A DNA stretch of 64,000 nt from positions 1 through 64,000 of the forward strand of contig NZ_JAGINM010000008.1 of NCBI RefSeq assembly GCF_017876095.1, in the 5' to 3' direction. Shown here piece after piece: positions 52,050-61,169 of the stretch. The stretch is from Azospirillum agricola. Lineage in GTDB: Bacteria > Pseudomonadota > Alphaproteobacteria > Azospirillales > Azospirillaceae. The position numbers were made by a program, and so were the translations under genes. Each line of letters starts with the position of its first letter. Within the stretch, counting starts at the first letter, position 1. Under the pieces are notes generated by a model. That model did not search any database. It was not told the DNA's origin and saw only the letters and a program-made list of their open reading frames with translations.

Positions 52050-53285
52050 ATGATTGCGACGCTCACGCCGGCCCTCGACCTCGCCCGTTTCATCCGGGCG
52101 GGCGACCGGGTCGTGTGCGGCCAGGGCTGTGCCGAGCCGCTGGCGCTCACCGCCGGGCTGGCGGCGCTCGATCTGCCGATCGAGCTGTTCATCGGCCCGC
52201 TGTTCTCCGACAGCTTCGCCGAGCCCGGCCGCCTGCGCTTCGCCAGCTACGGCGCCATGGGCAAGGCGTCGCGGCTGGCGCGGCGCGGACGGCTGGAGGT
52301 GCTGCCCCTGCATTACGGCGCGCTCGGTCCGGCCTTCGCAAACGGCGATCTGCGGGCGGATGTGGTGCTGATCCAACTCGCCCCCGGACCGCAGGGCCAT
52401 GCCGCGGCGCTCGCCAACGACCATGTCCTGGCGGCGGCGCGCAAGGCCCGTTGCGTGATCGCCGAGGTCAACCGGCGGGCGCCGTGGTGCCGGGGGGCGG
52501 AACTCGATCCGGCGATCCGCCTCGACGCGGTGGTTGAGACCGACCGGGACCTCGTGGCGCTCGAACCGGCCGCGATCGGCGAAGCGGAGCGCGCCATCGC
52601 CCGCCACGTCGCCGGCCTGGTTCCCGACCGGGCCACGTTGCAGGTCGGCATCGGTGCGATTCCCGACGCGGCGCTGTCGGAGCTGGCCGGGCACCGTGAT
52701 CTCGGCGTTCATTCCGGCATGATCGGCGACCGGGTGGCGGCGCTGGTCGGGAGCGGCACCGTCACCAACGCCCACAAGTCCGTCGATCCCGGGCTGACGG
52801 TCAGCAACACCGCCTTCGGATCCGGCACTCTCTGCCGGTTCATCGACAACAATCCGGCGGTGCGGCTGATGCCGGCGTCGCACACCCATTCACCGGCCAT
52901 CCTGGCGGCGCAGGACCGCATGATCGCCATCAACGCCGCCATCGAGGTGGACCTGACCGGTCAGGTCAACGCCGAGTTGGCCGACGGCGCGCCGGTCGGC
53001 GGCGTGGGCGGGCTGGCCGATTTCACCCGCGGCGCCCGGGCGGCCAAGGGGGGGCGGGCCATCGTCGCGCTGCGCTCGACCGACCGCTCCGGCACGGTCA
53101 GCCGCATCGTGCCGCGGGTTGCCGCGGTGACGCTGGCACGCAGCGACGCCGACACCATCGTCACCGAACACGGCGTCGCGCGGCTGGTCGGGCTCGGTCT
53201 GGCGGAAAGGGCCCGGGCGCTGATCGCGATCGCGGCTCCCCAACACCGCGAGGCGCTGGAACGCAGCCTGGGAGGCGCGGCATGA
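52050..53285 (+). CDS. Acetyl-CoA hydrolase/transferase-family CoA-transferase (RipA/Cat1-like)
   Basis: 411 residues from ATG 52050 (GTG 52047 is also possible). Marks of the 4-hydroxybutyrate/itaconate CoA-transferase family are [60 protein letters not shown] and the C-terminal [20 protein letters not shown]. The protein is somewhat shorter at the N-terminus than Cat1-type enzymes. In the Yersinia/Pseudomonas itaconate route this type (RipA/Ict) makes itaconyl-CoA; the MaoC and CitE genes downstream fit the following two steps. Confidence 0.87.
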   Translation: MIATLTPALDLARFIRAGDRVVCGQGCAEPLALTAGLAALDLPIELFIGPLFSDSFAEPGRLRFASYGAMGKASRLARRGRLEVLPLHYGALGPAFANGDLRADVVLIQLAPGPQGHAAALANDHVLAAARKARCVIAEVNRRAPWCRGAELDPAIRLDAVVETDRDLVALEPAAIGEAERAIARHVAGLVPDRATLQVGIGAIPDAALSELAGHRDLGVHSGMIGDRVAALVGSGTVTNAHKSVDPGLTVSNTAFGSGTLCRFIDNNPAVRLMPASHTHSPAILAAQDRMIAINAAIEVDLTGQVNAELADGAPVGGVGGLADFTRGARAAKGGRAIVALRSTDRSGTVSRIVPRVAAVTLARSDADTIVTEHGVARLVGLGLAERARALIAIAAPQHREALERSLGGAA

Positions 53286-54439
53286 CTGGGGCGGGACCAT
53301 TGGCCGGCCTGCGGGTCATCGAGTTCGCCGGCATCGGTCCGGCGCCGATGTGCGCGATGCTGCTGGCCGATCTCGGCGCCGAGGTGATCTCGGTCGACCG
53401 GCTGGAGCCGAGCGGCAACGGCATTCCCCGCGCGCCGCGGTTCGACGTGACCCGCCGTGGACGGCGCTCGGTGGCGCTGGATCTCAAGCGGCCCGGCGGC
53501 ATCGCCTGCGCGCTGGATCTCATCGCGCAGGCCGACGCGCTGGTCGAAGGATTCCGCCCCGGCACCATGGAGCGCCTGGGCCTCGGCCCCGACGCCTGCC
53601 ACGCGGTCAACCCGCGTCTGGTCTACGGCCGGGTCACCGGCTGGGGCCAGGACGGGCCGCTGGCGGGGGCGGCCGGACATGACCTGAACTACATCGCGCT
53701 GTCGGGCGCGCTTGCCGCCATCGGGCGGGTGGGACAGCCGCCGACCGTTCCGCTCAATCTGGTCGGCGACTATGGCGGCGGCGGGCTGCTGCTCGCCTTC
53801 GGCATCGTATGCGCCTTGCTGGAGGCCCGACGGTCCGGCCGGGGACAGGTGGTCGATGCGGCGATGGCCGAGGGTGCGGGGACGCTGATGGCGAGCGCCT
53901 TCGGCCTTGCCGCCGCCGGGCTGCACCGCCCGGAGCGCGGCACCAACCTGCTCGATTCCGGCGCGCCGCACTACGATGTCTACCGGTGCGCCGACGGACA
54001 GTGGGTCGCCGTCGCCCCGATCGAGCGCAAATTCCGCGACGATCTGCTGACCCGCATCGGCTTCGATCCGACGACCTTTCCCGACGTTGCCGACCGCGCC
54101 CGATGGCCGCGAGTCCGGGAGCTGTTGACCGCGCGCTTCGCCGAGCGCAGCCGGGCCGAATGGTGCGCGCTGCTGGAAGGCACCGACGCCTGCTTCGCGC
54201 CCGTCCTGTCGGTTGCCGAAGCGGCGGACCATCCGCACGCCCGCGCCCGTGCCGCCCATCTCGTCATCGACGGCGTGGTCCAACCGGCGCCGGCCCCACG
54301 CTTCAGCCGTACGCCGGCCGCCATGCCGCAACCGGCCGAACCGCCGGGGGCCGGCACCCATGCGGTGCTCGCGGCCTGGGGCATCGCGGGGGAGCGCATC
54401 GAACATCTGGAGCGGCAGGGCATCATCCGGCCGCTCTGA
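53282..54439 (+). CDS. Alpha-methylacyl-CoA racemase-like class III CoA-transferase family protein
   Basis: 385 residues, overlapping the previous gene by 4 nt (ATGA). [20 protein letters not shown] is the racemase-type opening. The catalytic pair of alpha-methylacyl-CoA racemase is present: His in [13 protein letters not shown] and Asp in [26 protein letters not shown] and [13 protein letters not shown] also fit. It may interconvert (R)- and (S)-2-methyl-branched CoA esters or act as a transferase. A stereochemical correction step would suit a branched C5 dicarboxyl-CoA pathway. Confidence 0.88.
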   Translation: MTGAGPLAGLRVIEFAGIGPAPMCAMLLADLGAEVISVDRLEPSGNGIPRAPRFDVTRRGRRSVALDLKRPGGIACALDLIAQADALVEGFRPGTMERLGLGPDACHAVNPRLVYGRVTGWGQDGPLAGAAGHDLNYIALSGALAAIGRVGQPPTVPLNLVGDYGGGGLLLAFGIVCALLEARRSGRGQVVDAAMAEGAGTLMASAFGLAAAGLHRPERGTNLLDSGAPHYDVYRCADGQWVAVAPIERKFRDDLLTRIGFDPTTFPDVADRARWPRVRELLTARFAERSRAEWCALLEGTDACFAPVLSVAEAADHPHARARAAHLVIDGVVQPAPAPRFSRTPAAMPQPAEPPGAGTHAVLAAWGIAGERIEHLERQGIIRPL

Positions 54440-54471
54440 ACCATCCACCGATCACCGCAGGAGCATCACTT

Positions 54472-54930
54472 ATGAGCGGCAAGTACTATGAGGAATTCGA
54501 GGAAGGCCACGTCTTCAATCACGCGGTTTCACGCACCGTCACCGAATATGACAACATCAGCTTCAGCCTGATGACGCTGAACCCGCAGCCGCTGCACATC
54601 GACGCCGACTTCGCCGGTCGGACGGAATGGGGCAAGCCGCTGTTCAACAGCCTCTACACGCTGGGCATCCTGATCGGCATGAGCGTGCAGGACACCACGC
54701 TCGGCACCACCGTCGGCAATCTGGGCATGAGTGACGTCCGCTTCCCCAAGCCCGTGTTCCACGGCGACACCCTGCGCGCCCAAACGCAAGTGGTCTCCAA
54801 GCGGCTGAGCAAGTCGCGCGGCGACGTCGGGCTCGTGGAATTCGAACACACCGGCTTCAACCAGCGCGGCGAGATTGTCGCCGTTTGCCGCCGCATGGCC
54901 ATGATCTACCGCCGCAAGGACGCCGCGTGA
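54472..54930 (+). CDS. MaoC-like hot-dog enoyl-CoA hydratase
   Basis: 152 residues starting MSGKYYEEFEEGHVFNHAVS. The MaoC/hydratase-2 active-site strand is recognisable as LMTLNPQPLHIDADFAGRTE (Asn-Pro-x-x-Leu-His-x-Asp), followed by LGTTVGNLGMSDVRFPKPVF and HGDTLRAQTQVVSKR. Similar proteins next to CitE-like lyases include itaconyl-CoA and mesaconyl-CoA hydratases. Its stop shares one base with the start of the citE-like gene (TGATG), so the two are translationally coupled and probably act in sequence. Confidence 0.9.
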   Translation: MSGKYYEEFEEGHVFNHAVSRTVTEYDNISFSLMTLNPQPLHIDADFAGRTEWGKPLFNSLYTLGILIGMSVQDTTLGTTVGNLGMSDVRFPKPVFHGDTLRAQTQVVSKRLSKSRGDVGLVEFEHTGFNQRGEIVAVCRRMAMIYRRKDAA

Positions 54931-55787
54931 TGCGCACTCTCCTGTTCGTGCCGGGCGACAGCCCGCGCAAATTCGCCCGTGCCCGCCAGAGCCTCGCCGA
55001 CGCGCTGATCCTCGACCTGGAGGACTCGGTCGCGGCCGAGGAAAAGCCGCGCGCCCGTCAGGAGACCGCCGCCATGCTGCGGGAGGCGCGCGGGGCACAG
55101 AAGCTGTTCGTCCGGGTCAACGCCTTCGACACCGGCCTGACCGCCCGGGATCTCGCCGCGGTGTTGCCATACGCTCCGGATGGAATTGCCCTGCCCAAAT
55201 GCGGAGGACCGGAACAGGTCGAGCGCCTGTCCCACATGCTCGACGCGCTGGAGGCCGCCGCCGGGCTGGAACCGGGTCATACCCGCATCCTTGCCATTGC
55301 CACGGAGACCGCCGACTCCCTGTTCAACCTCGGCCGGTACAAGGGGTGCAGTCCACGGCTGTGGGGGCTGATGTGGGGGGCGGAGGATCTGATCGCCTCG
55401 CTCGGCGCCACCACCAACCGCGAGGGTGGGGCCCTGCTCGACAGTTTCCGGCTGGCGCGGACCCTGTGCTTGGCTGGGGCGGCGGCGGCCGGGGTGGTTG
55501 CCGTCGACACGGTCGCCACCACCATCGACGATCTCGACGCGGTGGCCGAGGAGGCCCGCGCGGCGCGGCGCGACGGCTTCCGCGCCAAAGGCATCATCCA
55601 TCCCAAGCATGTCGAGGTGGTGAACGCCGCCTTCCGACCGACCGAAGGTGAGATCGCCTGGGCCCGACGCATCGTCGAGGCGTTTGCTGGCGACCGCACC
55701 GGCGTAGTGAAGATCGACGGCCAGATGATCGACAAGCCACACCTGCGCGCCGCCGAGAAAATCCTGGAATCCGCAGCGTTGCAATAG
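54930..55787 (+). CDS. CitE-like HpcH/HpaI-family CoA-ester lyase
   Basis: 285 residues with MRTLLFVPGDSPRKFARARQ, metal-site Glu/Asp in LILDLEDSVAAEEKPRAR, LFVRVNAFDTGL, ILAIATETADSLFNLGRYKG and GLMWGAEDLIASLGATTNRE. Stand-alone CitE-like enzymes cleave malyl-, methylmalyl- or citramalyl-CoA. Paired with a MaoC hydratase and a RipA-like transferase it would give acetyl-CoA plus pyruvate (citramalyl-CoA lyase) or glyoxylate plus an acyl-CoA. No citrate lyase alpha or ACP subunit is nearby. Confidence 0.92.
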   Translation: MRTLLFVPGDSPRKFARARQSLADALILDLEDSVAAEEKPRARQETAAMLREARGAQKLFVRVNAFDTGLTARDLAAVLPYAPDGIALPKCGGPEQVERLSHMLDALEAAAGLEPGHTRILAIATETADSLFNLGRYKGCSPRLWGLMWGAEDLIASLGATTNREGGALLDSFRLARTLCLAGAAAAGVVAVDTVATTIDDLDAVAEEARAARRDGFRAKGIIHPKHVEVVNAAFRPTEGEIAWARRIVEAFAGDRTGVVKIDGQMIDKPHLRAAEKILESAALQ

Positions 55788-55829
55788 CATAAGAAGGCCG
55801 GCTGGTTCCAAACGCGGGTATCGACGAGC

Positions 55830-56576
55830 ATGCAAGTCAAGCAGGCTGCCAACGTCATCGAACTCTTGGAGTTCTTTGCCAAGCGCCAGCGTCCGGCGAC
55901 GCTGGCGGAAATTTCCGAAGAGCTGGGATGGCCACGGTCGAGCGCCTACAACATCATCGGGACCTTGGCGGAGATGGGATACCTCTACGAACCCAGGGCG
56001 CGGAACGGCTATTATCCGAGCCCGCGTTGGTCCAGTGTCGTCGGCTCCATCGCCGAGGCCGAGCCGTTGCCCGAAGCCGCCATGCAGCTTGTCGCCGAGG
56101 TGGCGGCTGAAACCGGCGAGACCACGGCGATCGGCGGTCCCGTCGGAACCCTGGCGATCTTCATCCATGTGGTGGAGTCGTCTCATCCGATCCGCTATTT
56201 CGCCAAGGTCGGCCACAAGCTGCCGATCCAGGCCACCTCGACCGGCCGCGCCATCCTGGCGCAATACACCCCGGCGGAGCGGCAGGCCCTCTATCGCAGG
56301 ATAAATTTCGAGAAATACTCCGAGACCACTCCGACGAGCATCGATGCGGTCGAGGCGGAACTGCGGCGATCGGCCGAGCGCGGCTATCACCAGAGCAACG
56401 CGGACTACAGCGCCGATCTGGTCGGCGTCGCCCTGCCCCTGCCGATCCAGGGCAAGCGGCTGGCGCTGGTCGTCGCCGGTCCGATGTACCGCTGTTCCGC
56501 TCGCGCTCTTGAGATCGCGGCCACGATGAAGCGCGCGGTCGCCCGTTTCTCGGCAGAGCTTGACCTGCAATACTGA
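55830..56576 (+). CDS. IclR-family transcriptional regulator
   Basis: 248 residues. The winged helix is at about 1-65 (KQAANVIELLEFFAKRQRPA, TLAEISEELGWPRSSAYNII). The effector domain includes GHKLPIQATSTGRAILAQYT and HQSNADYSADLVGVALPLPI. It lies 42 bp after the lyase gene in the same direction, so it is probably part of, or next to, the operon it controls. Candidate sites are the inverted repeats at 49.34-49.39 kb and 58.41-58.55 kb. Confidence 0.9.
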   Translation: MQVKQAANVIELLEFFAKRQRPATLAEISEELGWPRSSAYNIIGTLAEMGYLYEPRARNGYYPSPRWSSVVGSIAEAEPLPEAAMQLVAEVAAETGETTAIGGPVGTLAIFIHVVESSHPIRYFAKVGHKLPIQATSTGRAILAQYTPAERQALYRRINFEKYSETTPTSIDAVEAELRRSAERGYHQSNADYSADLVGVALPLPIQGKRLALVVAGPMYRCSARALEIAATMKRAVARFSAELDLQY

Positions 56577-56635
56577 ACGGAATCGGTGTTCGACTTTGCG
56601 CACTTTGGGCAAGGTTGATGAAGAATTCGGCGCTC

Positions 56636-58264
56636 TCACGCGGACGCGGCGGCGGCCTCGCCGGCCGGGTTCATCCAGGCGGTCGCCATGTCGCGCAGCA
56701 CGTTCTTCTTCACCTTGGCGCCGTTCGGCCCGTCGGTGACCGGCATCGCCTCGATGGCGAAGACGCGCGCCGGCACCTTGTAGACGGCGAGCCGCGCCCG
56801 GCAGGCGGCCAGCGCCGCCGCCTCGTCGAGCGTGCGGCCGGGCTCCATCACGACGAAGGCGATGGGGCGCACGCCGGCCGGGCAACTCGCGGCGACGGTC
56901 TGGCAGACGGTGACGCCGGGGAGCGCCAGGATGACCTCCTCGATCTCGGTCGGGCTGACCAGATAGCCGGCGATGCGCAGCACGTCCTTGATGCGCGAGA
57001 CGAAGATCATCCCGCCGTCGGCCAGCCGGTAGCCGTAGTCGCCGGTCCGCAGATAGCCGTCCTCCGTGAACACCTCGGCCGTCGCCCCCGGGTTGTCGAG
57101 GTAACCGATCATCGCGTTGGGGGTGAGCACCTCGACCTCGCCGATCTCGCCGTCGGGCAGCAGGGCGCCGCTGTCCGGGTCGCGCACGCGCAAGCTGGCG
57201 TCGGGGCAGACCGGCCGGCCGCCGCCCTGGGACCGGCGCTCCAGCGGCGCGTCGGCCGGCTGGGCGGCGAACATCGCCAGCGTCTCGGTCATGCCGAAGA
57301 AGCCGCGCAGCAGCACGCCGTGCGCCTCCGCCTTGGGCGGCAGGATGGTGGTCAGCGCCGGGGTGAAGTTGGCGTGGCCGAACATGCGGAGCGCGGGGAA
57401 GGGCTTGCCCTCCGGCACCACCGACAGGATCTTGTCGAGCATGTCGTCGGTGCCCAGCATGTGGGTGATGCCGTGCGCGGCCAGCAGGCGGGCGGCCTCC
57501 TCCGGCACGAAGGATTCCATCAGCACCAGCGGGCGCCGCGCCCGGATGGCGGTGATCGCCAGCGTGTAGCCGAAGGCGCCGCACATCGGGATGCCGAGCA
57601 GGAGGCTGGTTCCCGGCTCGGACAGCCCCACCGCCGCCGCCGCGTCGCCGGCGTGGCGCGTGTTGCGCCCCTGCGTGTGCTGCACCAGCTTGGGCGCGCT
57701 GGTGGTGCCTGACGTGGCGAGGATCAGGCTGACATCCTCCGGCCGGCCGTCGGCGATGTCGGGCAGCGGCTCGGGCGATTCGGCGATCAGGTCGGCGAAG
57801 CGGGTCTGGCGCACGCCGTCGAGCAGCGTCCCGTCGGCGTCGCCCAGCGTGACGACCAGCTCCAGCGCCGGGCGCTCGGCCGGGTCGACGCCGCGCAGCA
57901 CCTCGGCGCAGGCCCCGTTGCGGTAGGCGGGGTCGAGCACCACCGCCCGGCAGCCGGCGCGCGACATCAGGAAGCCGACCTCGTGGCTGCCCAGCCGCAC
58001 GTTCAGCGGCACCACGGCGACGCCGAGCCGCGAGCAGGCGAGCGCGACCACCAGCCATTCGGGGATGTTGGGCAGCCATAGCGCCAGCCGGTCGCCGCGC
58101 GTCAGGCCGAGATCCTTCAGCCGGGCGGCGAGCCGGGCGGATTCGCCGCGCATCCGGCCGTAGGTGACGGGGCCGTCCGCCCCCACCAGCATGGTCGCGC
58201 TGTCGGGCGCGCCGTTCAGCATGTCGAAGAGACGGGTCGGGGGGGCCATGCCGTGGTCGGTCAT
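56636..58264 (-). CDS. AMP-dependent acyl-CoA synthetase/ligase
   Basis: 542 residues from ATG 58264, with GGAG 7 nt upstream; the longer frames are Arg/Pro-rich. The adenylate-forming motifs are the P-loop SLILATSGTTSAPKLVQHTQ, GVLLRGFFGMTETLAMF, RTGDYGYRLADGGMIFVSRI and the C-terminal catalytic Lys in DGPNGAKVKKNVLRDM. It activates a carboxylic acid to its CoA ester with ATP. It is a single-gene minus-strand unit, convergent with the IclR gene and divergent from the amidohydrolase operon. Confidence 0.9.
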   Translation of the reverse strand: MTDHGMAPPTRLFDMLNGAPDSATMLVGADGPVTYGRMRGESARLAARLKDLGLTRGDRLALWLPNIPEWLVVALACSRLGVAVVPLNVRLGSHEVGFLMSRAGCRAVVLDPAYRNGACAEVLRGVDPAERPALELVVTLGDADGTLLDGVRQTRFADLIAESPEPLPDIADGRPEDVSLILATSGTTSAPKLVQHTQGRNTRHAGDAAAAVGLSEPGTSLLLGIPMCGAFGYTLAITAIRARRPLVLMESFVPEEAARLLAAHGITHMLGTDDMLDKILSVVPEGKPFPALRMFGHANFTPALTTILPPKAEAHGVLLRGFFGMTETLAMFAAQPADAPLERRSQGGGRPVCPDASLRVRDPDSGALLPDGEIGEVEVLTPNAMIGYLDNPGATAEVFTEDGYLRTGDYGYRLADGGMIFVSRIKDVLRIAGYLVSPTEIEEVILALPGVTVCQTVAASCPAGVRPIAFVVMEPGRTLDEAAALAACRARLAVYKVPARVFAIEAMPVTDGPNGAKVKKNVLRDMATAWMNPAGEAAAASA

Positions 58265-58714
58265 CAGGAAGCTCCAAAACGGCGGGGCCGGTCGGCGGGC
58301 GGCGGTCGGGTTCATGATGACCGCGGGGGCCGCGACGGATCGGCGGGGACGCTGGCACCGGCCTGGAGCGCGGGCGCGCCGGCCGGGGTTGTGAGTCGGT
58401 TCAATACAATCACACACGATTTGTTTTGTCTGTCAACCGGCTTCTCGGGATAGGCGGGTTACACCGCCTGCTTGCGCTGCACCGCGCACAGGCCCGCTGC
58501 GAGGCGAAACATGGCGTGGCCTCGAAAAATAAATCGCACATGATTTTTTATGTTCCATGTTTCTCAGGCTTATGATTGACTTATCCAGCAATAAGCGGCG
58601 CGCGAAGGGCGGGTTTCACCGCACCGGGACTGGCGCCCGCCGGGGTGGTGAAGGCGGCGGCCGGACGGGCTGCCATACCCCGGCCGCCCAAGCCGATGCT
58701 CACGAGAGGACGGT
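58265..58714. promoter_or_regulatory. 450-bp divergent control region with two AATC-N6-GATT dyads
   Basis: No gene seen. Two matching 14-bp dyads occur: AATCACACACGATT (58408-58421) and AATCGCACATGATT (58532-58545). Both fit AATC-N6-GATT with a purine/pyrimidine-alternating core, and they are spaced 124 bp apart, about 12 helical turns. One is near the leftward ligase promoter, the other near the rightward amidohydrolase promoter (AT-rich TTTTTTATGTTCCATGTTTC at 58544-58563). This is the layout of a shared divergent operator. The nearest regulator is the IclR protein at 55.8 kb. Confidence 0.6.
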
Positions 58715-59773
58715 ATGACGCAGACCAAGAGCGGCACGCAGACCGCGATCCTGCCTTCGGCGGATCCGAACTGGCTGGCCCTGCGGGACGAGGCGATCCT
58801 GGAGCCGGATCTGCCGATCATCGACCCCCATCATCACCTGTGGGACGCGCCGCGCTCGCCGCGCTATCTCGCCGAGGAGCTTCAGCGCGACGCCCAGGCG
58901 GGCCACAAGATCGTCGGCACCATCTTCACCGACTGCACCGAGGGCTACCGCACCGACGGCCCCGAGACCATGCGGCCGGTCGGCGAGACCGAGTTCGTCA
59001 CCGCCATCGCCGAGCGGGTCGAGGCGGGGGACTACCGGCCGGCCGGCCTGTGCGCCGGCATCATCAGCTACGCCGACCTGCGCGAGGGCGCGGGCGTGCG
59101 CGCCGTGCTGGAGGCGCACATCGCCGCCGGCAAGGGCCGCTTCAAGGGCATCCGGCAATCGACCTCCTGGGATCCGAACCCGGAGATTCGCACCACCATG
59201 CGCACCCCGCCGGAAGGGTTGCTGCGCGACGAACAGCTCCGCCGCGGCTTCGCCTGCCTGGAACCGCTGGGGCTGACCTTCGACGCCTGGGTCTACCACC
59301 ACCAGCTCTCCGACGTCGCCGATCTGGCCGGCACCTTCCCCGGAACCGCGATCATCCTCGACCATGTCGGCGGTCCCATCGGCATCGGCCCCTATGCCGG
59401 CCGGCGCGACGAGGTCTTCGCCCAGTGGAAGGCCGGCATCCTGGAGGTGGCGCGCCACCCCAACGTCAGCGTCAAGCTGGGCGGGCTGGCGATGCGGCTC
59501 GGCGGCTTCGGCTTCCACGAACGGCCGGTGCCGCCTTCCTCGGAGGATCTGGCCGCCGCGTGGCGTCCCTACATCGAGACCTGCATCGAGGCGTTCGGCC
59601 CCGACCGCGCGATGTTCGAGAGCAACTTCCCGGTCGATCAGCTCTCGTGCAGCTACGCCGTCCTGTGGAACGGCTTCAAGCGGATCGTGGCGGGGGCCTC
59701 GGCCGACGAGAAGGCGGCGCTGTTCAGCCGCACGGCGGCGCGGGTCTACAGCATCGAGCAGGTCCTGCGCTGA
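58715..59773 (+). CDS. Amidohydrolase (PDC hydrolase/decarboxylase-like TIM barrel)
   Basis: 352 residues of the amidohydrolase_2 family. The metal/active-site start is IIDPHHHLWD (His39-41), followed by GTIFTDCTEGYRTDGPETMR, FKGIRQSTSWDPNPEIR, IILDHVGGPIGIG and the late Asp-type motif AMFESNFPVDQLSCSYAVLW. The group includes 2-pyrone-4,6-dicarboxylate hydrolase, lactonases and decarboxylases of aromatic acids. The substrate cannot be named. It is the first gene of a rightward operon with a binding protein and CoA ligase, so it probably acts early on an imported compound or its lactone. Confidence 0.88.
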   Translation: MTQTKSGTQTAILPSADPNWLALRDEAILEPDLPIIDPHHHLWDAPRSPRYLAEELQRDAQAGHKIVGTIFTDCTEGYRTDGPETMRPVGETEFVTAIAERVEAGDYRPAGLCAGIISYADLREGAGVRAVLEAHIAAGKGRFKGIRQSTSWDPNPEIRTTMRTPPEGLLRDEQLRRGFACLEPLGLTFDAWVYHHQLSDVADLAGTFPGTAIILDHVGGPIGIGPYAGRRDEVFAQWKAGILEVARHPNVSVKLGGLAMRLGGFGFHERPVPPSSEDLAAAWRPYIETCIEAFGPDRAMFESNFPVDQLSCSYAVLWNGFKRIVAGASADEKAALFSRTAARVYSIEQVLR

Positions 59774-59820
59774 GCCGCGCGGGCCACAACCAACAAGTCA
59801 AGTTCCGGGAGGAGGAAACC

Positions 59821-61062
59821 ATGCCGTTCGCCAAGACGCTCCGTGGCGCCGTGTCCTGTCTGGCGGTCGCCGCCGCCCTGTCCGCCGCCGCCGCCACCGT
59901 TCCCTCTGGGGCCAGGGCGGAGACCCCGGTGAAGGAGGTGAAGATCGGCGTGCTCACCGACATGAGCAGCATCTACTCCGATCTGGTCGGCCCCGGCTCG
60001 GTGCTGGCGGCGCAGATGGCGATCGACGATTTCATCGCCGCCGAGAAGCCCGGCTTCAAGATTTCGCTGCTGTCGGCCGACCACACCAGCAAGGCCGACG
60101 TCGCCTCCAGCATCGCGCGCAAATGGATCGACGAGCAGGGCGTCAACGTGCTGACCGACGTGGCCGGCGCCTCGGTGACGCTGGCCGTGTCGAACATCGG
60201 CGCGGAGAAGAACCGGCTGGTGCTCGCCACCGCGTCGGGCCAGAACAGCCTGTCGAGCGAGGACTGCAAGCCGACCACCCTGCACTGGAGCTACAACACC
60301 CGCGCCGTCGCCGCGACGACGGCGAAGGCGGTGACGATGGACGGCGCCAAGAACTGGTATTTCGTGACCGCCGACTACGCGGGCGGCCGCTCGCTGGAGG
60401 AGGACGCGACCAAGGGCGTGCTGGCGGGCGGCGGCAAGGTGCTGGGCTCGGTCAAGCACCCGTTCAACAACAACGACTTCTCCTCGCAGATCCTGATGGG
60501 GCAGAGTTCCGGCGCCAAGGCCATCGGCTTCGGCAACTCCGGCCCCGACACCATCAACGCGGTGAAGCAGGCCAACGAGTACGGCCTGGGCAGCAGCGTC
60601 GCCCTGACCCCGCTGCTGGCGATGATCACCGACATCGACGCCATGGGGCTGGACATGGCGAAGGGGATGTACGTCACCGAATCCTTCTACTGGGACATGA
60701 ACGACCAGACGCGGGCCTGGTCGAAGCGCTTCTTCGACAAGCGCGGGAAGATGCCGACCATGGTGCAGGCCGGTCTCTATTCGGCGGTGAACCATTACCT
60801 TAAGGCGGTCAAGGCGACCAACAGCACCGACACCGCCCCGGTGCTGGCGGCGATGAAGGAGACGACGATCAGCGACCCGGTGACCAAGCCGTCGCGCCTG
60901 CGCGCCGACAACATCGTGCTGCGCGACATGTACCTGTTCAAGGTGAAGGCGCCGTCGGAGAGCAAGCAGCCCTGGGACTACTACACGCTGCTGAAGACCA
61001 TTCCGGGCGAGGAGGCCTTCGCGCCGCTGTCGGAGAGCAAGTGCGCGCTGGTGAAGAAGTAG
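59821..61062 (+). CDS. Periplasmic solute-binding protein, LivK/aromatic-acid type
   Basis: 413 residues with a Sec signal peptide (VSCLAVAAALSAAAATVPSG, then ARAE, cleavage near residue 33). The mature fold has KIGVLTDMSSIYSDLVGPGS, KISLLSADHTSKADVASSIA, NWYFVTADYAGGRSLEEDAT and the final PLSESKCALVKK. It is a clear paralogue of the proteins at 14.1 and 34.8 kb and, like them, has no permease or ATPase genes beside it in this window. GGAGGA lies just before the start. A GC hairpin follows. Confidence 0.9.
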   Translation: MPFAKTLRGAVSCLAVAAALSAAAATVPSGARAETPVKEVKIGVLTDMSSIYSDLVGPGSVLAAQMAIDDFIAAEKPGFKISLLSADHTSKADVASSIARKWIDEQGVNVLTDVAGASVTLAVSNIGAEKNRLVLATASGQNSLSSEDCKPTTLHWSYNTRAVAATTAKAVTMDGAKNWYFVTADYAGGRSLEEDATKGVLAGGGKVLGSVKHPFNNNDFSSQILMGQSSGAKAIGFGNSGPDTINAVKQANEYGLGSSVALTPLLAMITDIDAMGLDMAKGMYVTESFYWDMNDQTRAWSKRFFDKRGKMPTMVQAGLYSAVNHYLKAVKATNSTDTAPVLAAMKETTISDPVTKPSRLRADNIVLRDMYLFKVKAPSESKQPWDYYTLLKTIPGEEAFAPLSESKCALVKK

Positions 61063-61088
61063 GTCTGGCCTGGCTTGCCCCCACCCAT

Positions 61089-61111
61089 CCTCCCCCGCTG
61101 AGCGGGGGAGG
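61089..61111. repeat. CCTCCCCCGCT-G-AGCGGGGGAGG intergenic hairpin
   Basis: Perfect 11-bp arms around a single G, embedded in a CCCCCACCCATCC...GGTTGGGGTGGGGG context that extends the pairing with a few mismatches. This element recurs between genes in Azospirillum-like genomes and is one reason for the host guess. Here it follows the binding-protein gene and precedes the ligase, so it may act as an attenuator. Confidence 0.7.
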
Positions 61112-61169
61112 GTTGGGGTGGGGGCACGTGTCCCTCCATCCGCCCCGCCTCCCCCACGCGAGGATCCCC

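Noticed and set aside
54906-58358. 1150-codon minus-strand frame
   Set aside because: Shadow across the citE-like, iclR and ligase genes; only the ligase frame has motifs.
61089-61111. Simple Rho-independent terminator after the binding-protein gene
   Set aside because: No U-tract and the wider sequence matches a dispersed intergenic repeat, so it was listed as a repeat.
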